A DNA stretch of 38,344 nt from a virus, in the IMG/VR virus record IMGVR_UViG_3300042507_002915, positions 1 through 38,344 of that record; one strand, given 5' to 3'. The translations under genes were made by a program, and so were the position numbers. Positions 27,660 through 37,144 of the stretch are shown in pieces. The notes under the pieces are model-generated. The model ran no database searches and was not told the origin of the DNA. It saw only the letters and a list, made by a program, of their open reading frames with translations. Every line of letters begins with the position of its first letter. Within the stretch, counting starts at the first letter, position 1.

Positions 27660-29456
27660 CTACCCGACAACCTCGACTGCCTCCAGCTTGCAAACCCACC
27701 TCAGACTGTGTGCAGCCTCGCCGGTGACGTTGATGCGGGCCGCGCCGTTGGTCGTGTCGGCCGCCACGGCCGCCGCCCAGGTTGTCGCGCCGGCGTCGGC
27801 GTAGACCTGCGTGACCGTACTACCCACAACCGCGGTGGCCGCGGCATTGGCGCCACGTCTCACCAGCGCCCGGATGTCGTAGGCCGCGCAGTCGCCGGTC
27901 GCGTTTTCGCGAACGACGAGATGCCCGCGGATGCTGAATGCGGAGCTGTTCGGCAGGACAAGCTGATTCGTGGTTCCGGCCGCGGCGTTGGTTGTGGTGA
28001 CGGCCTCGGTGGTCGCGTCGGTCGTGTCCGAGCGCAGGATGATCTCGCGCGCCTGGGCATCTCCAGTCGCCGCGAACTGCCCGTTCGCGAACACATCCAC
28101 GCCGGTGATGCCGCGATCGGTGGCGCGCTCGCCGCCGGCGCGACTGTTCGATCCGGTCGCGCTGTTGTTCTGGCCGTTGGTGATTCCGCTGCCGGTGCCG
28201 CCCACGGTGTTGCTGACACCGCCGGCGATGGCGCAGTAGGTGGCGCTGGCGTTGGCCGAGTTCGACTGGCCGCCACCGATGGCGCAGGCGTAGGAGTTGG
28301 CGCCGTGGGTGTTGCTTCGGCCGCCCGCCGTGGTGGCGTACTGCGCGGAACTGTTGATGCTGTTGCCCTCGCCGCCACCGATGGCGGAATAGGCGCCAGC
28401 ACAGTTGCAGTTGAAGCCGCCGGCCACGGTGCCGCAGGTCTGCGAGGCCGTGTTCTGCGCCCCGCCGCCGATGCACGATGAGGCGCCGGAGGCGACCTCG
28501 GTCGCGGCGACCCTCCGCTGCTGCCAGTCGACCGCATTCGTGCCGCGTTTGTTGCCGCCGGTCGCCGTGCCGTCCGGGATCTGCGCCAGGATGGCGCCCG
28601 TACCCTTCTTGCCGTAGACGCCATCTTGGTTCGTCGTGCCGCCGGACGGGATCAGGCTGGAGGCGTTGATAGTGTTGTTCGGGCTGGACGTGTTCAACGC
28701 GGACGTGAAGCCCGTGAGGCCGCCGCCGGCGCTGGCGAGCGCCGTGCCGGCGGCCCGCTGGTAGGCGACGCAGCGCCAGTTGCCGCTGCCCTCGGACACG
28801 AACACAGCGCAGTCGTTGGCCGCGGTGGTGATGTTCGCGCCGGTGGGCAGGATCAGGCTGGTGGTGTTGTGGGTCAGCGTCAGCGCGCCGGCGAACCGGA
28901 CGATGCGGCGAGCGCCGGCCTGTGCGGTGCCGAGCGCGGTGATTGTCGTGGTGCCGGTGACGTGCACGAAGTTGCCGGCCGCGCCGCCGATGTTGGTGGT
29001 CGCTGCGCTGGCGATGTCCGCGGCCTTGGCCTCGTCGAGTGCGGACGTGAGCGCGCCGCCCGTGAAGCTCCCGCCGCCCCCGGCCGAGACCTCGACCACG
29101 TCCGACACGCCGGCGGCGATGAACTTGGAGGCGCCCGCGGCGATCGTGATGCCGGTCTGCCCGGACTTCTTGAGCGTGAGCGTCTGCGCAGTGTTGTTGA
29201 TGACCAGCATGTTCGGGAACCGGGCCGGGAAAACGACATCGCGGCCAGCGGTCAGGGTGCTGGGAGAGTCGGTGAGCCGCAGGACGCTTGCCAGGTACTC
29301 GTCACGGACCAACGTGCGGTTGGCGTCGGTCGTGAACTCGACCGTGACCAGCGCCGCCAGCGCGGCGTCGATGTCGCCGAGCGCATCATTGACGGGCACG
29401 GAAACCTGCGTCACGTTGGCCGGCAACTCCTGCAGGCCGATGTTCGTTGTGCTCAT
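27660..29456 (-). CDS. Tail fibre with YadA-like repeats
   Basis: 598 residues starting MSTTNIGLQELPANVTQVSVP. The N-terminal part (about 1-200) is beta-rich and Ala/Thr/Gly-rich. The region encoded at about 28120-28490 carries AIGGGEGN, AIGGGQSN, AIAGGVSN type units spaced about 20 residues apart, the head repeat of YadA trimeric adhesins. The C terminus (LVVRENATGDCAAYDIRAL, WVCKLEAVEVVG) is a conserved phage fibre tip. It probably forms a trimer for host recognition. Several Cys sit in the repeats (SCIGGG, TCG, CNC, YCAI), which is unusual. Overlaps the tip gene by four bases. Confidence 0.85.
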   Translation of the reverse strand: MSTTNIGLQELPANVTQVSVPVNDALGDIDAALAALVTVEFTTDANRTLVRDEYLASVLRLTDSPSTLTAGRDVVFPARFPNMLVINNTAQTLTLKKSGQTGITIAAGASKFIAAGVSDVVEVSAGGGGSFTGGALTSALDEAKAADIASAATTNIGGAAGNFVHVTGTTTITALGTAQAGARRIVRFAGALTLTHNTTSLILPTGANITTAANDCAVFVSEGSGNWRCVAYQRAAGTALASAGGGLTGFTSALNTSSPNNTINASSLIPSGGTTNQDGVYGKKGTGAILAQIPDGTATGGNKRGTNAVDWQQRRVAATEVASGASSCIGGGAQNTASQTCGTVAGGFNCNCAGAYSAIGGGEGNSINSSAQYATTAGGRSNTHGANSYACAIGGGQSNSANASATYCAIAGGVSNTVGGTGSGITNGQNNSATGSNSRAGGERATDRGITGVDVFANGQFAATGDAQAREIILRSDTTDATTEAVTTTNAAAGTTNQLVLPNSSAFSIRGHLVVRENATGDCAAYDIRALVRRGANAAATAVVGSTVTQVYADAGATTWAAAVAADTTNGAARINVTGEAAHSLRWVCKLEAVEVVG

Positions 29457-32269
29457 GTGGTGATCGCCTCGCTGGTCGGGCCGTCGCCCGTGATTGCATT
29501 GGTGGGGGTTACGGTCACGGTGGCGCCAGTCGGAACGCCGGGCGCGCCACTGGGGCCGTAATTGGTCAGGGATGTCGCGAACGTCACGAAGCTGTCGCCG
29601 CTGCTGAAATCGACGCGGTAGCCCGTGAACCATCGTGAGTGATACGGCGCAGTCTCGGGCCCGAGCCGCGGGCGGCCGACCCAGGTCACCGTCACGTTGT
29701 CGCTGCTGTCGCGCGTCGCGTCGACCATGACCACGGGCCACTCGGTTTGAGAAACGCACTCCGCGAACTCGAACGGAATTTGCACCGAATCGTCGGGGAG
29801 CGATCCCGAAGTGACGGCGCGCACCTGCAGCGTGGAGCCGATATAGGCTCGCGGCACCGGCACGAACAACACGCGACTGTCGAACAGCACGAACCGCGTA
29901 TTGGCAGGGTGCGCCGGTGCGCCGGTGTCGAAGCCGCCGCGAACCAATCCGGTCAGGGTGTAGGTTCCGTCACTGTTGTCGACGACATCCTGATACTGCA
30001 GAACCTCGTTGCCGATGATCGCGAGATTTCCATAGCGCAACATTTCCTCATACGTCAGCGACTCCGGCGAGTCCGGCAGCGAAACCGTCAGCGATCGATC
30101 GTCCGGGAAGCCGGTAACGCCTGCGCCGATGCCTGATGTCGTCCAGCCGATCACGGCGCCATCGGTGACAGTGGCCGCGACGGCGTAGGTCTGGAAGCCG
30201 TCGACGCTCACATGAATCTCGCAGCCGTCCCACGTCGAAAGCACGCCGCCGGCCGCGACGTACAGGCCGCAATCATCATCTTCGCTGCGCATCGCCGGCA
30301 GATTCATGACCTCAAGCCGCGTCGCGCCGCGAATGCCTTGGAACGACGGGCGCCCCTGCGAGAATGCGCCTTCGGCCGAGGACTGATACGCGCTGACGCG
30401 ATCGTATCGCGCGCGCGCCGTCAGCACGCCGTCGGCACATTCGGTCTGATAGATCATGTAACGCTTGCTGCGGTAGGTGACGCAGTCTGTCGGCGTGAGC
30501 CATGTCCATTCCTCCGGAAGCATGAACACTGCCTCGCCTTCGGCGCTTGCCCATATGATCTTGAGCTGCATGTCGGCGATCTGCGCGAGCTCGTCCGGGG
30601 TAAACGAAAGCGCCATTCCGATGCTGGCCTCGGATTCGGCCTTGACAAGCTCGCTTCTCCGAGTCGCAGACTGCGACATCGGTGAGTGATTCGCGGTCGG
30701 GTCGGGCGCGGTTAGGGTCAGCTTTCGCGGGAATTCAAGCGACTGCTTTCTAACCACTCCCTCTTCGTCGGAATCGACAAGATCATCGTCCGTGATGGTT
30801 GCGACAACCGCGCCGCCGCGCGGGATAGCGCGTAGTTTTTTGTCCCACTCGGGGAGGTCGAACATATACGGCAGCATGAGGCCGCGCACAGCGTCGGCTG
30901 CGCTCATCTGTCGCGCGAGCGGATATCCTCGCACCATGATCGTCGCGATCTGCGAAACGTCGAGACTACCCGCGGTGATGCCGACGCGCTCGCAGATGTC
31001 CGACACGATGTCGGATGCGGCGATCATGTTGGCCTCAATGATCCGAGACGGCGACGGCGTGACCCATGGTGGCCAATACAAATCGCCATCGCTCCCAAGC
31101 AATGCGCCGCCAACGTCGGGCGCATGCTCGAACGTGATAGGTCCGGAGTAGTCGCAGTATTGCGCATCAAATTGCGTTACATCGAAAACCTTTTGCCACG
31201 CGTCGACCCACACAAACAGGCCGGTAAAAACGCGCGGAAGGCGGATGACGGTATCCGCCGGGGCTCCCACCTGAATCGCGGGCGGCGACGTGTAGAAGCT
31301 GCGGAACTCGTCCGCCAGCGCCTCGGTTGCGGCAAACCATCCGGAATCGAAAACGACGCCCTGCGTAAGAACGTCCCTGTCCGCATCGGTTGCGGCGCGC
31401 TGCAGGTTGACGACGCTACCGTATAGCGGGACGACTCGAATTCGCGCGATGCGCTCGATGATGAAATCCTGCAGGCGGACGATCGGCGCGCCATTGTCCG
31501 GCATCGCCTGATACTGGACGCGCTCGGTGAAGCCGTCGAAAAATCCATCAAACCCAAGTTCGGACGCCTCACCAGAAAGCAGGTTGTTGGTCGTTTCGGT
31601 GACGGTGCCGGAACTGACGACTTCGAACAGGTAATCCGGGATCGACCCGCCTCGCTCAGTGATGTCGTCAAGCTCGACGACCATGTATGGGGTGCCGCGA
31701 TACGCGGGGGTCTGACCTACACCATGAATCGCCTCAAGCGCGGGATCGATCGGCTGATCTTCGGTTCCCAGGTAGAAGCGCGCCTTGCGCTCCCATTGCA
31801 TCGACAGCCACACCTTTTGCGCGATCACGCCGGCCCAGCTGTCGAGGTCGAACTCGGGGCGCTGCGCCTCGTCGCTAATGTCATAGACTAGCTTCCCGTC
31901 GCGCCAAACGCGCCGCACGCCGGCAATCGGGCCTTCGCAGATGCGAATGGCGTAGGTCCTCAGCCATCGCTCGCTCTCGACGACAGGGCCGCCCTTGCCC
32001 TGTTGCTCGCGCCGCTTGCGCTTGATGAGCGGCCCCAAGTCGATGATATTGCCGCGCACGGCGCACGTGCCGTAGACGATGGGGCGCGGCACGCCGGCCT
32101 GCGCGGTCTGCGTCACGCCGTCGCCGAGGGACGGCCCCTCGATGACCTGGGGGCCGACGATCGTCCCGACCGCGGAGCCGATCATGTAGCCCATGCGCGC
32201 GCCGGACGGGCCGCCGATAAAGAATCCGATCGCGGCGCCTGCGACGCCGAAAAGCTGGCCGGTGCTCAC
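29453..32269 (-). CDS. Tail tip / baseplate protein (GTA gp15 / TipJ-like)
   Basis: 938 residues from a GTG that overlaps the NlpC stop (GTGA). The N terminus has a glycine-zipper hydrophobic stretch (FGVAGAAIGFFIGGPSGARMGYMIGSAVGTIVGP), then RPIVYGTCAVRGNIIDLGPL, a long beta-rich body and late Fn3-like segments (VMVDATRDSSDNVTVTWVGRP...). Size and order fit the central tip protein of GTA-like and lambda J-like tails, which forms the trimeric tip and helps inject DNA. Less GC-rich than average. Confidence 0.85.
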   Translation of the reverse strand: MSTGQLFGVAGAAIGFFIGGPSGARMGYMIGSAVGTIVGPQVIEGPSLGDGVTQTAQAGVPRPIVYGTCAVRGNIIDLGPLIKRKRREQQGKGGPVVESERWLRTYAIRICEGPIAGVRRVWRDGKLVYDISDEAQRPEFDLDSWAGVIAQKVWLSMQWERKARFYLGTEDQPIDPALEAIHGVGQTPAYRGTPYMVVELDDITERGGSIPDYLFEVVSSGTVTETTNNLLSGEASELGFDGFFDGFTERVQYQAMPDNGAPIVRLQDFIIERIARIRVVPLYGSVVNLQRAATDADRDVLTQGVVFDSGWFAATEALADEFRSFYTSPPAIQVGAPADTVIRLPRVFTGLFVWVDAWQKVFDVTQFDAQYCDYSGPITFEHAPDVGGALLGSDGDLYWPPWVTPSPSRIIEANMIAASDIVSDICERVGITAGSLDVSQIATIMVRGYPLARQMSAADAVRGLMLPYMFDLPEWDKKLRAIPRGGAVVATITDDDLVDSDEEGVVRKQSLEFPRKLTLTAPDPTANHSPMSQSATRRSELVKAESEASIGMALSFTPDELAQIADMQLKIIWASAEGEAVFMLPEEWTWLTPTDCVTYRSKRYMIYQTECADGVLTARARYDRVSAYQSSAEGAFSQGRPSFQGIRGATRLEVMNLPAMRSEDDDCGLYVAAGGVLSTWDGCEIHVSVDGFQTYAVAATVTDGAVIGWTTSGIGAGVTGFPDDRSLTVSLPDSPESLTYEEMLRYGNLAIIGNEVLQYQDVVDNSDGTYTLTGLVRGGFDTGAPAHPANTRFVLFDSRVLFVPVPRAYIGSTLQVRAVTSGSLPDDSVQIPFEFAECVSQTEWPVVMVDATRDSSDNVTVTWVGRPRLGPETAPYHSRWFTGYRVDFSSGDSFVTFATSLTNYGPSGAPGVPTGATVTVTPTNAITGDGPTSEAITT

Positions 32270-32721
32270 GGGCGGTAGACCTCCAGGATTCGGGCTGACC
32301 ACGGGGCGACAAGGCCGTGCTCGACCACGGCACCGAAACCGCTGTCGGCGTGGATCACGGACAGCCCGCCGCTGGCGCGAGTGGCGATGATCGCGACGTG
32401 CTGCGGCCGGTCAGACCAGCGCATCAGCACAACGTCGCCGGGCTCGGCCGCCGTGGCCGCGTCTCGGCCGGCGGCGACCGGCGGCCCGAAGTGCGCCCGC
32501 ACGGCCTCCTGCAGCCGATCGCGGTCGGGCGCGCGGCCGTAACTGCGCCGGTCCTCCGGATCGCGCCCCACGGCGCGCAGAGCGGCCACCAGGAGGCCGA
32601 TGCAGTCCAGCGCCGACCCGCGGCCGCGGTGGCGGAAGGATGCGCCCACGCGCGCCCTGGCGGCGTCTACGAAGGCGCCGCGTTCGGCCGGGCTCAGGGG
32701 GGCGATCAGGCGACCGGTCAC
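32266..32721 (-). CDS. NlpC/P60 cell-wall peptidase of the tail tip
   Basis: 151 residues starting MTGRLIAPLSPAERGAFVDAAR. DCIGLLVAALRAVG provides the catalytic Cys and PQHVAIIATR the catalytic His of NlpC/P60, with VIHADSGFGAVVEHGL near the end, as in the GTA gp14 family. It cuts peptidoglycan during DNA entry. It overlaps the hub and tip genes with ATGA/GTGA junctions. Confidence 0.87.
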   Translation of the reverse strand: MTGRLIAPLSPAERGAFVDAARARVGASFRHRGRGSALDCIGLLVAALRAVGRDPEDRRSYGRAPDRDRLQEAVRAHFGPPVAAGRDAATAAEPGDVVLMRWSDRPQHVAIIATRASGGLSVIHADSGFGAVVEHGLVAPWSARILEVYRP

Positions 32722-34283
32722 GCCGAGGCCCCGGGGATCATCGCCGGCTCGCCGACGGGAATGTACGGCTCGCCGCGGAAGCGCAGCCCCTTGCCGGCGC
32801 CGAAGTAGGTCTCGCAGCTGTTGTGGCCGGACCAGGCGCGCGAGCAGTCGCGGCGAAGGCGTCCGGTGTCGCCGGCCGCGATGGCATCCGGCAGCGTAAA
32901 CTGCAGCGTCACCAGCCCGCCCGTGAGGTTCGTCGGCGCCGTCGTCGGTGGAGCGAATGCGGCGGTGTAGAGCGCGTCGCCCCTGCAGATCGCGACCGCG
33001 TCGACCCAGCCATTGAGATCGTAGCCGCCGCCGATCGCGGCATTGGCACCGATGTTCAGCGTGGCCGTGCCGTTGTTCATGGGCTGCGGGAGAGATGCGG
33101 ACGCGATGATGGCGCCGTCGACGAAGATCCGAACGACGCCCGCAGCATCACGGCTGACGGCGACGTGGTAGGCGGTCAACGCAGCAGGAGCCCATGCGGC
33201 GGTCGCCGTGCGCGTCCCGCCGCCGGATGCCTCGCGAAAGAGGAAAGTCAGGACATTGCCATTGAGGTACAGGACCCATGCCTGTTCCGCGGCTGTCGCG
33301 CCCCACTGCCCGATCAGAAACGCATTCGCCGGCGCGCCCGAGAATCTGACCCGAAGCTCGGCGGTGAACTCACCGGCGCCGAAATGCCAGTCGTCCGAAT
33401 CCGGCGCGCTGATGTAGTCGCCTGCGCCATCCAGCCGCAAGGACTGCAGGCCGAACGCCGCCCATGACGTGACCAGCGCAGCGCCACCGAATGCGGCCCA
33501 CGCGTGCCCGCCCTCGTCGTCGATATCTGATTGCTCGAAATTCAGGACTGACACGTAAACGTCGGCCTGCGCGTTGTATTGCTCGATCTCGATGACCTGC
33601 CCCGCGTTGTCGCCCGTCTCCCACTCCACAATGCCGGGCGCGAAATAGTCGTCAGCCTCGACAAGCTCCAGCGCGCGGAATTGCCGCGTCGGCTCAAGGC
33701 CCACCTCCGACACCGTGAAGCTGACCCATTCCGCTGCGAGGTCGTAACCGCACGGGAAACGCTCGTCGCCGGGCTGACTGCCGAATTTCTTGATGCGACA
33801 GGTCAAGCTGTCCAGCTCAACAACCGACTGCATCATCTGCTGAGAGAGCCCGCGCGGCTCCAGGATCGCAACGCCGCCGATCTTGATTGTCTGCTCACCG
33901 ATGGTGCCGGATGCGATAACTTCATGCCCCTGCGTCAGATCTTCGTAATTGACGCGATAGATCACGAAAGGCGCTTTGTCGAAGATGCCGCGATCGACTG
34001 CGTCCTGCGTCACGCCGGGGACGGTGTACGTCGCGACCAGCGTCTCGACCTCCGCGCCGTCGACCATGATATCTGCGGCGGCCATCTGCGCGGACGCATT
34101 CATCCCGGTGTGTGCGCGGTAGGTCACTTCGCCGTCGCCGTCGTCATAGACTACATCGCGATCAAGAGATGCGAATCCGTACACGGCGCCGCCGACAACC
34201 GGGCCGATACGGATGATATCGCAAAGCGTCGTCGCGGCCTGCGCCTTGTGTTCGAGTAGCGCGATCGGAATCGTCTTACTCAT
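32718..34283 (-). CDS. Tail hub (DUF2163/BR0599) with nested LamG-like domain
   Basis: 521 residues. Residues 1 to about 240 are DUF2163 (EHKAQAATTLCDIIRI; GTIGEQTIKIG; PCGYDLAAEWVSFTV) and start the BR0599 domain. About residues 245-450 are an inserted LamG/concanavalin-like domain (SLRLDGAGDYISAP, FTAELRVRFSG, WVLYLNGNVLTFLF, HVAVSRDAAGVVRIFVDG, NGWVDAVAICRG). BR0599 then resumes (FTLPDAIAAGDTGRLRRDCSRAW...NSCETYFG...RFRGEPYIPVGEP). Relatives are about 290 residues. The insert probably binds glycan or cell surface at the tip. Confidence 0.82.
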   Translation of the reverse strand: MSKTIPIALLEHKAQAATTLCDIIRIGPVVGGAVYGFASLDRDVVYDDGDGEVTYRAHTGMNASAQMAAADIMVDGAEVETLVATYTVPGVTQDAVDRGIFDKAPFVIYRVNYEDLTQGHEVIASGTIGEQTIKIGGVAILEPRGLSQQMMQSVVELDSLTCRIKKFGSQPGDERFPCGYDLAAEWVSFTVSEVGLEPTRQFRALELVEADDYFAPGIVEWETGDNAGQVIEIEQYNAQADVYVSVLNFEQSDIDDEGGHAWAAFGGAALVTSWAAFGLQSLRLDGAGDYISAPDSDDWHFGAGEFTAELRVRFSGAPANAFLIGQWGATAAEQAWVLYLNGNVLTFLFREASGGGTRTATAAWAPAALTAYHVAVSRDAAGVVRIFVDGAIIASASLPQPMNNGTATLNIGANAAIGGGYDLNGWVDAVAICRGDALYTAAFAPPTTAPTNLTGGLVTLQFTLPDAIAAGDTGRLRRDCSRAWSGHNSCETYFGAGKGLRFRGEPYIPVGEPAMIPGASA

Positions 34284-34885
34284 TCGCCGAAAACCTCGAT
34301 CAGCTCAAGGCTCAAATTGATGGCGTACCCGTCGCCGCGCACGTTGTCGATACTGCTCATCAGCGCATCGTTGTTGAATCGCACGGGAACGCGAAATTCC
34401 CCGCTCCACGTCAGGGCTGCCTCGGACGCCCACGGATCAGTCGGCGTGAATAGGCCAGTGGTCGTGCTCAGGGCGCCGGACTTCGGACTTCCGTTTTCGT
34501 AGACGATAGCGCCGCCGATCGGCTTGGTGATCGTGCGCACGTAAGATTCCGCGCCGGCGGCGTAGGTCTTGATCAACTGCACGGCCGCGGTGCCGGCAGG
34601 CGCGTCACCCAGCGGCTCGCCGCTCGCCGCATAGTCGTGGTGGTCTTTCACTTTGAAACTGTGCAGCCGGCCGCGGGCGGCATTGAACAGCGCGTGGATT
34701 TCCTGCAGATATGCAGCCTGCGCGATATTCAAAAACGGCAGCAGGTAGCGATGCCGCCCAATGCCTGCATTTGCGTTGCGGCGTTCGTGCGAATTGCGCA
34801 GGCCGACGACGCGCGTATTGAACTCTGGCCCGCCCTGCCACCCATACGCGGGACAGATGTCTAGCTCTACATCGAGAAACGCCAC
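34280..34885 (-). CDS. Distal tail protein, DUF2460 (GTA gp12-like)
   Basis: 201 residues starting MAFLDVELDICPAYGWQGGPEF. GWQGGPEFNTRVVGLRNSHERRN, YLQEIHALFNAARGRLHSFKVKDHHDY, AESYVRTITKPI and WSGEFRVPVRFNND are the ordered DUF2460 motifs. It forms the hexameric ring between tail tube and tip. ATGA overlap with the hub; two bases downstream of the tape measure stop. Confidence 0.93.
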   Translation of the reverse strand: MAFLDVELDICPAYGWQGGPEFNTRVVGLRNSHERRNANAGIGRHRYLLPFLNIAQAAYLQEIHALFNAARGRLHSFKVKDHHDYAASGEPLGDAPAGTAAVQLIKTYAAGAESYVRTITKPIGGAIVYENGSPKSGALSTTTGLFTPTDPWASEAALTWSGEFRVPVRFNNDALMSSIDNVRGDGYAINLSLELIEVFGE

Positions 34886-34886
34886 G

Positions 34887-37133
34887 TTATCGGCTCCTTC
34901 TCACTTGCCGCTCAGTCTCGAACGCGACGCGCGCGGCGACCTGTTTCTGCGTTCGCGGATCGGTCGGTGCGGCAAAGTTGAAATGATTGATGTTGCTGAT
35001 CGTTCGACTCGCGTCGCCGAACCTGCGCGCCGATGTTTCCGGGTTCGGGATGACGGTTCCGGCCGTCCGAGGGACGAACATTTCAGGGCCTTGCTCGCCG
35101 ACGAGATAGGCGCGATCAGGGAGGATCTGGCCGCCCTGGGCGAACCCGCCACCGAAGAACGACCCGAGCATTCCGAAGAAGTCGAAGCCGCCACCGCCAC
35201 CGCCTTTTGTGTTGCCGCCGGACTTCACCTTTCCGCCGCCGCCACCGCCGAACAGTCCGCCGAACAGCGATCCGAGCAAGCCGCCGCCGGATGTTTCGCC
35301 GCCGGTCGTGCCCATGGCGCCGAAAAGCTCTTCCATCCATCGTTCCGAAATCATCTGGATGATGCGCATATGCAGATCGTCAAAAAAGTCTTTCAGCGCG
35401 TCCCTTGCGGACTTTGTCCCGCTCACGAAGTCCGACAGCGCATTGCTTGCGCCCTGCCGGAATTCGTCCATGATCTCGACCTGATCCGAGACTGCGCGCG
35501 CCTGCGCATGAAGCTCCTCTGTCATCGCTTTGATCTGCTGCCCGCGCTCGCTGTCAAGCGTGACGCCGGCGGCCTGCAGCCGATTGCGCAAGTCCCATTG
35601 CTCATTGCTCATCGTGAGCGCGTCGATCTCTTCCTGTATCGATTCGATTACCTCGTCGAATTGCTCCGTAGCCTTTCGCTCCTCTTCGCGCAAGGCCGCC
35701 TGTCTTTCGAGTTCGTCGGTTAGCGCAGCGTTTGCGCGGACCTGCTCTTTCTGCGACTCGCTCAGCTTCGACAATTCGGAGTTCTGCAATTCATAGCTGA
35801 CGCGAAAAAGCTCGGTGACTTCTTCGCCGGTGCGCAATTCTTCCTGCAGCAGCGCATTCCGCTCTTTCTGGCGCGCGATCAGTTGCTCGAAGCTGCGCGC
35901 CAGTGCCTCGGCCTCTTTTTCGGCGTCAGACTTTCCGGGCTTGGCGGCGCTCGCCTTCTTTTCTCCGCCCGCAAAGAATCGTCCGAGATTCGCGGAGAGG
36001 CCAGCACGCTCGCCGGGGCCGACCGGCGCAGGGCGTGTGAAATCGATCTCCATGCCAGGCGCGGCCACTGTCGGCGCGCGCTGCTGTCCGAAGCGGACGA
36101 GGCTCTGGCCGGCGTTGTCGCGCCCGAACACGGCGGCATTGATCGTCGCTTGCCGGCCCTCGGCGTTGAGCGTCAGGCCCTCGCGGATCTTCGACCAATC
36201 CAGACTCAGAACACCTGCCGCCGCAACGCGCAGCCCATCCATCTGCGCGATGGCGCCGCCGATCGCGGTCCCGATCGTCCGGAAGATGTCGGCGGCAATG
36301 GTCCCGGCATCTGCAAGGAATCCAAGCGACGCCGTGATCGCGTCGGATGTTTCGCGCGCATTGTCGCCATCGGCGACGAACTCATTGATCTGTGCGACGA
36401 GATCGGAAATCGCCGGCAGCAGGTCGGCGGCCACCTGCAGCGCGAAGGCCTCGGACGCCAGCTTGAGATCGCCGAGGCGGTCATTGAACTCTGCGGCGGC
36501 CGCCGCGGTTTCGCCGCTAACGATCAATCCGAGGGCCGCAGCGCGTTCCTCCATTGCGCGCAACCCTTCGCTGCCAAGGTTCAGGAACTCCAGCATTTCG
36601 GCGCCGGACTTCCCGAACAGCTCCATCGCGAGGGCTTGCTCCAGCGTGTCGTCCTTGAGTTCCCTGAAGCGGTCCGCGACCTCTGGCAACACCTCCTCGA
36701 CATCGCGCATGTTGCCCGCAGCGTCGCGAACATCGATGCCGAGCGCGCGGAACAGTTCGGCCGAGTTGCTGCTCGCGTCGCCAGCGGCGGCGATCTGCTT
36801 CGACAGGCGCGGCAGCGCGCCCGCCACGGTGTCGATATTGCCGCCGGTGAGCGTCGCCGCGTATCCGAGCGCGGACAGCTTTTCGGCGCTGACGCCGAGC
36901 CGCTGGCTCAGCTCGTCCAGCCTGTCGGCGGTGTCTATGCCGGTCTTTGCCATGACGGCAAGCGCAGTCACGGCAACGCCAGCGCCCGCAGCAATGGCTG
37001 TCCCGATCGCCTTGCCGGTTTCCACGGCCTGGCGCTTCATTTCTTCGAGCCTCTTCTCTGCGCGCTTGACATCCGTCTCAAACGCGCCCGTCCGCATCAG
37101 CAGATCAATGACGATGCTACCAGCGGTTGCCAT
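34887..37133 (-). CDS. Tape measure protein
   Basis: 748 residues. A coiled-coil N terminus (AFETDVKRAEKRLEEMKRQA), hydrophobic segments (TAIAAGAGVAVTALAVMA), long helical middle, and a Gly-rich C terminus with QGGQILPDRAYLVGEQGPEMFVPRTAGTV, the classical end of lambda-like tape measures. It sets tail length; 748 residues predicts roughly 110 nm by the usual 0.15 nm per residue. The allele-B chaperone stops eight bases before its ATG. The start is repeated at the left window edge. Confidence 0.92.
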   Translation of the reverse strand: MATAGSIVIDLLMRTGAFETDVKRAEKRLEEMKRQAVETGKAIGTAIAAGAGVAVTALAVMAKTGIDTADRLDELSQRLGVSAEKLSALGYAATLTGGNIDTVAGALPRLSKQIAAAGDASSNSAELFRALGIDVRDAAGNMRDVEEVLPEVADRFRELKDDTLEQALAMELFGKSGAEMLEFLNLGSEGLRAMEERAAALGLIVSGETAAAAAEFNDRLGDLKLASEAFALQVAADLLPAISDLVAQINEFVADGDNARETSDAITASLGFLADAGTIAADIFRTIGTAIGGAIAQMDGLRVAAAGVLSLDWSKIREGLTLNAEGRQATINAAVFGRDNAGQSLVRFGQQRAPTVAAPGMEIDFTRPAPVGPGERAGLSANLGRFFAGGEKKASAAKPGKSDAEKEAEALARSFEQLIARQKERNALLQEELRTGEEVTELFRVSYELQNSELSKLSESQKEQVRANAALTDELERQAALREEERKATEQFDEVIESIQEEIDALTMSNEQWDLRNRLQAAGVTLDSERGQQIKAMTEELHAQARAVSDQVEIMDEFRQGASNALSDFVSGTKSARDALKDFFDDLHMRIIQMISERWMEELFGAMGTTGGETSGGGLLGSLFGGLFGGGGGGKVKSGGNTKGGGGGGFDFFGMLGSFFGGGFAQGGQILPDRAYLVGEQGPEMFVPRTAGTVIPNPETSARRFGDASRTISNINHFNFAAPTDPRTQKQVAARVAFETERQVRRSR

Positions 37134-37144
37134 GGTTCAGAGTC

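Noticed and set aside
28626-29561. Plus-strand ORF opposite the tail fibre
   Set aside because: Shadow of the fibre gene: composition dominated by Gly/Ala/Arg/Val, no ribosome site, no recognisable domain.
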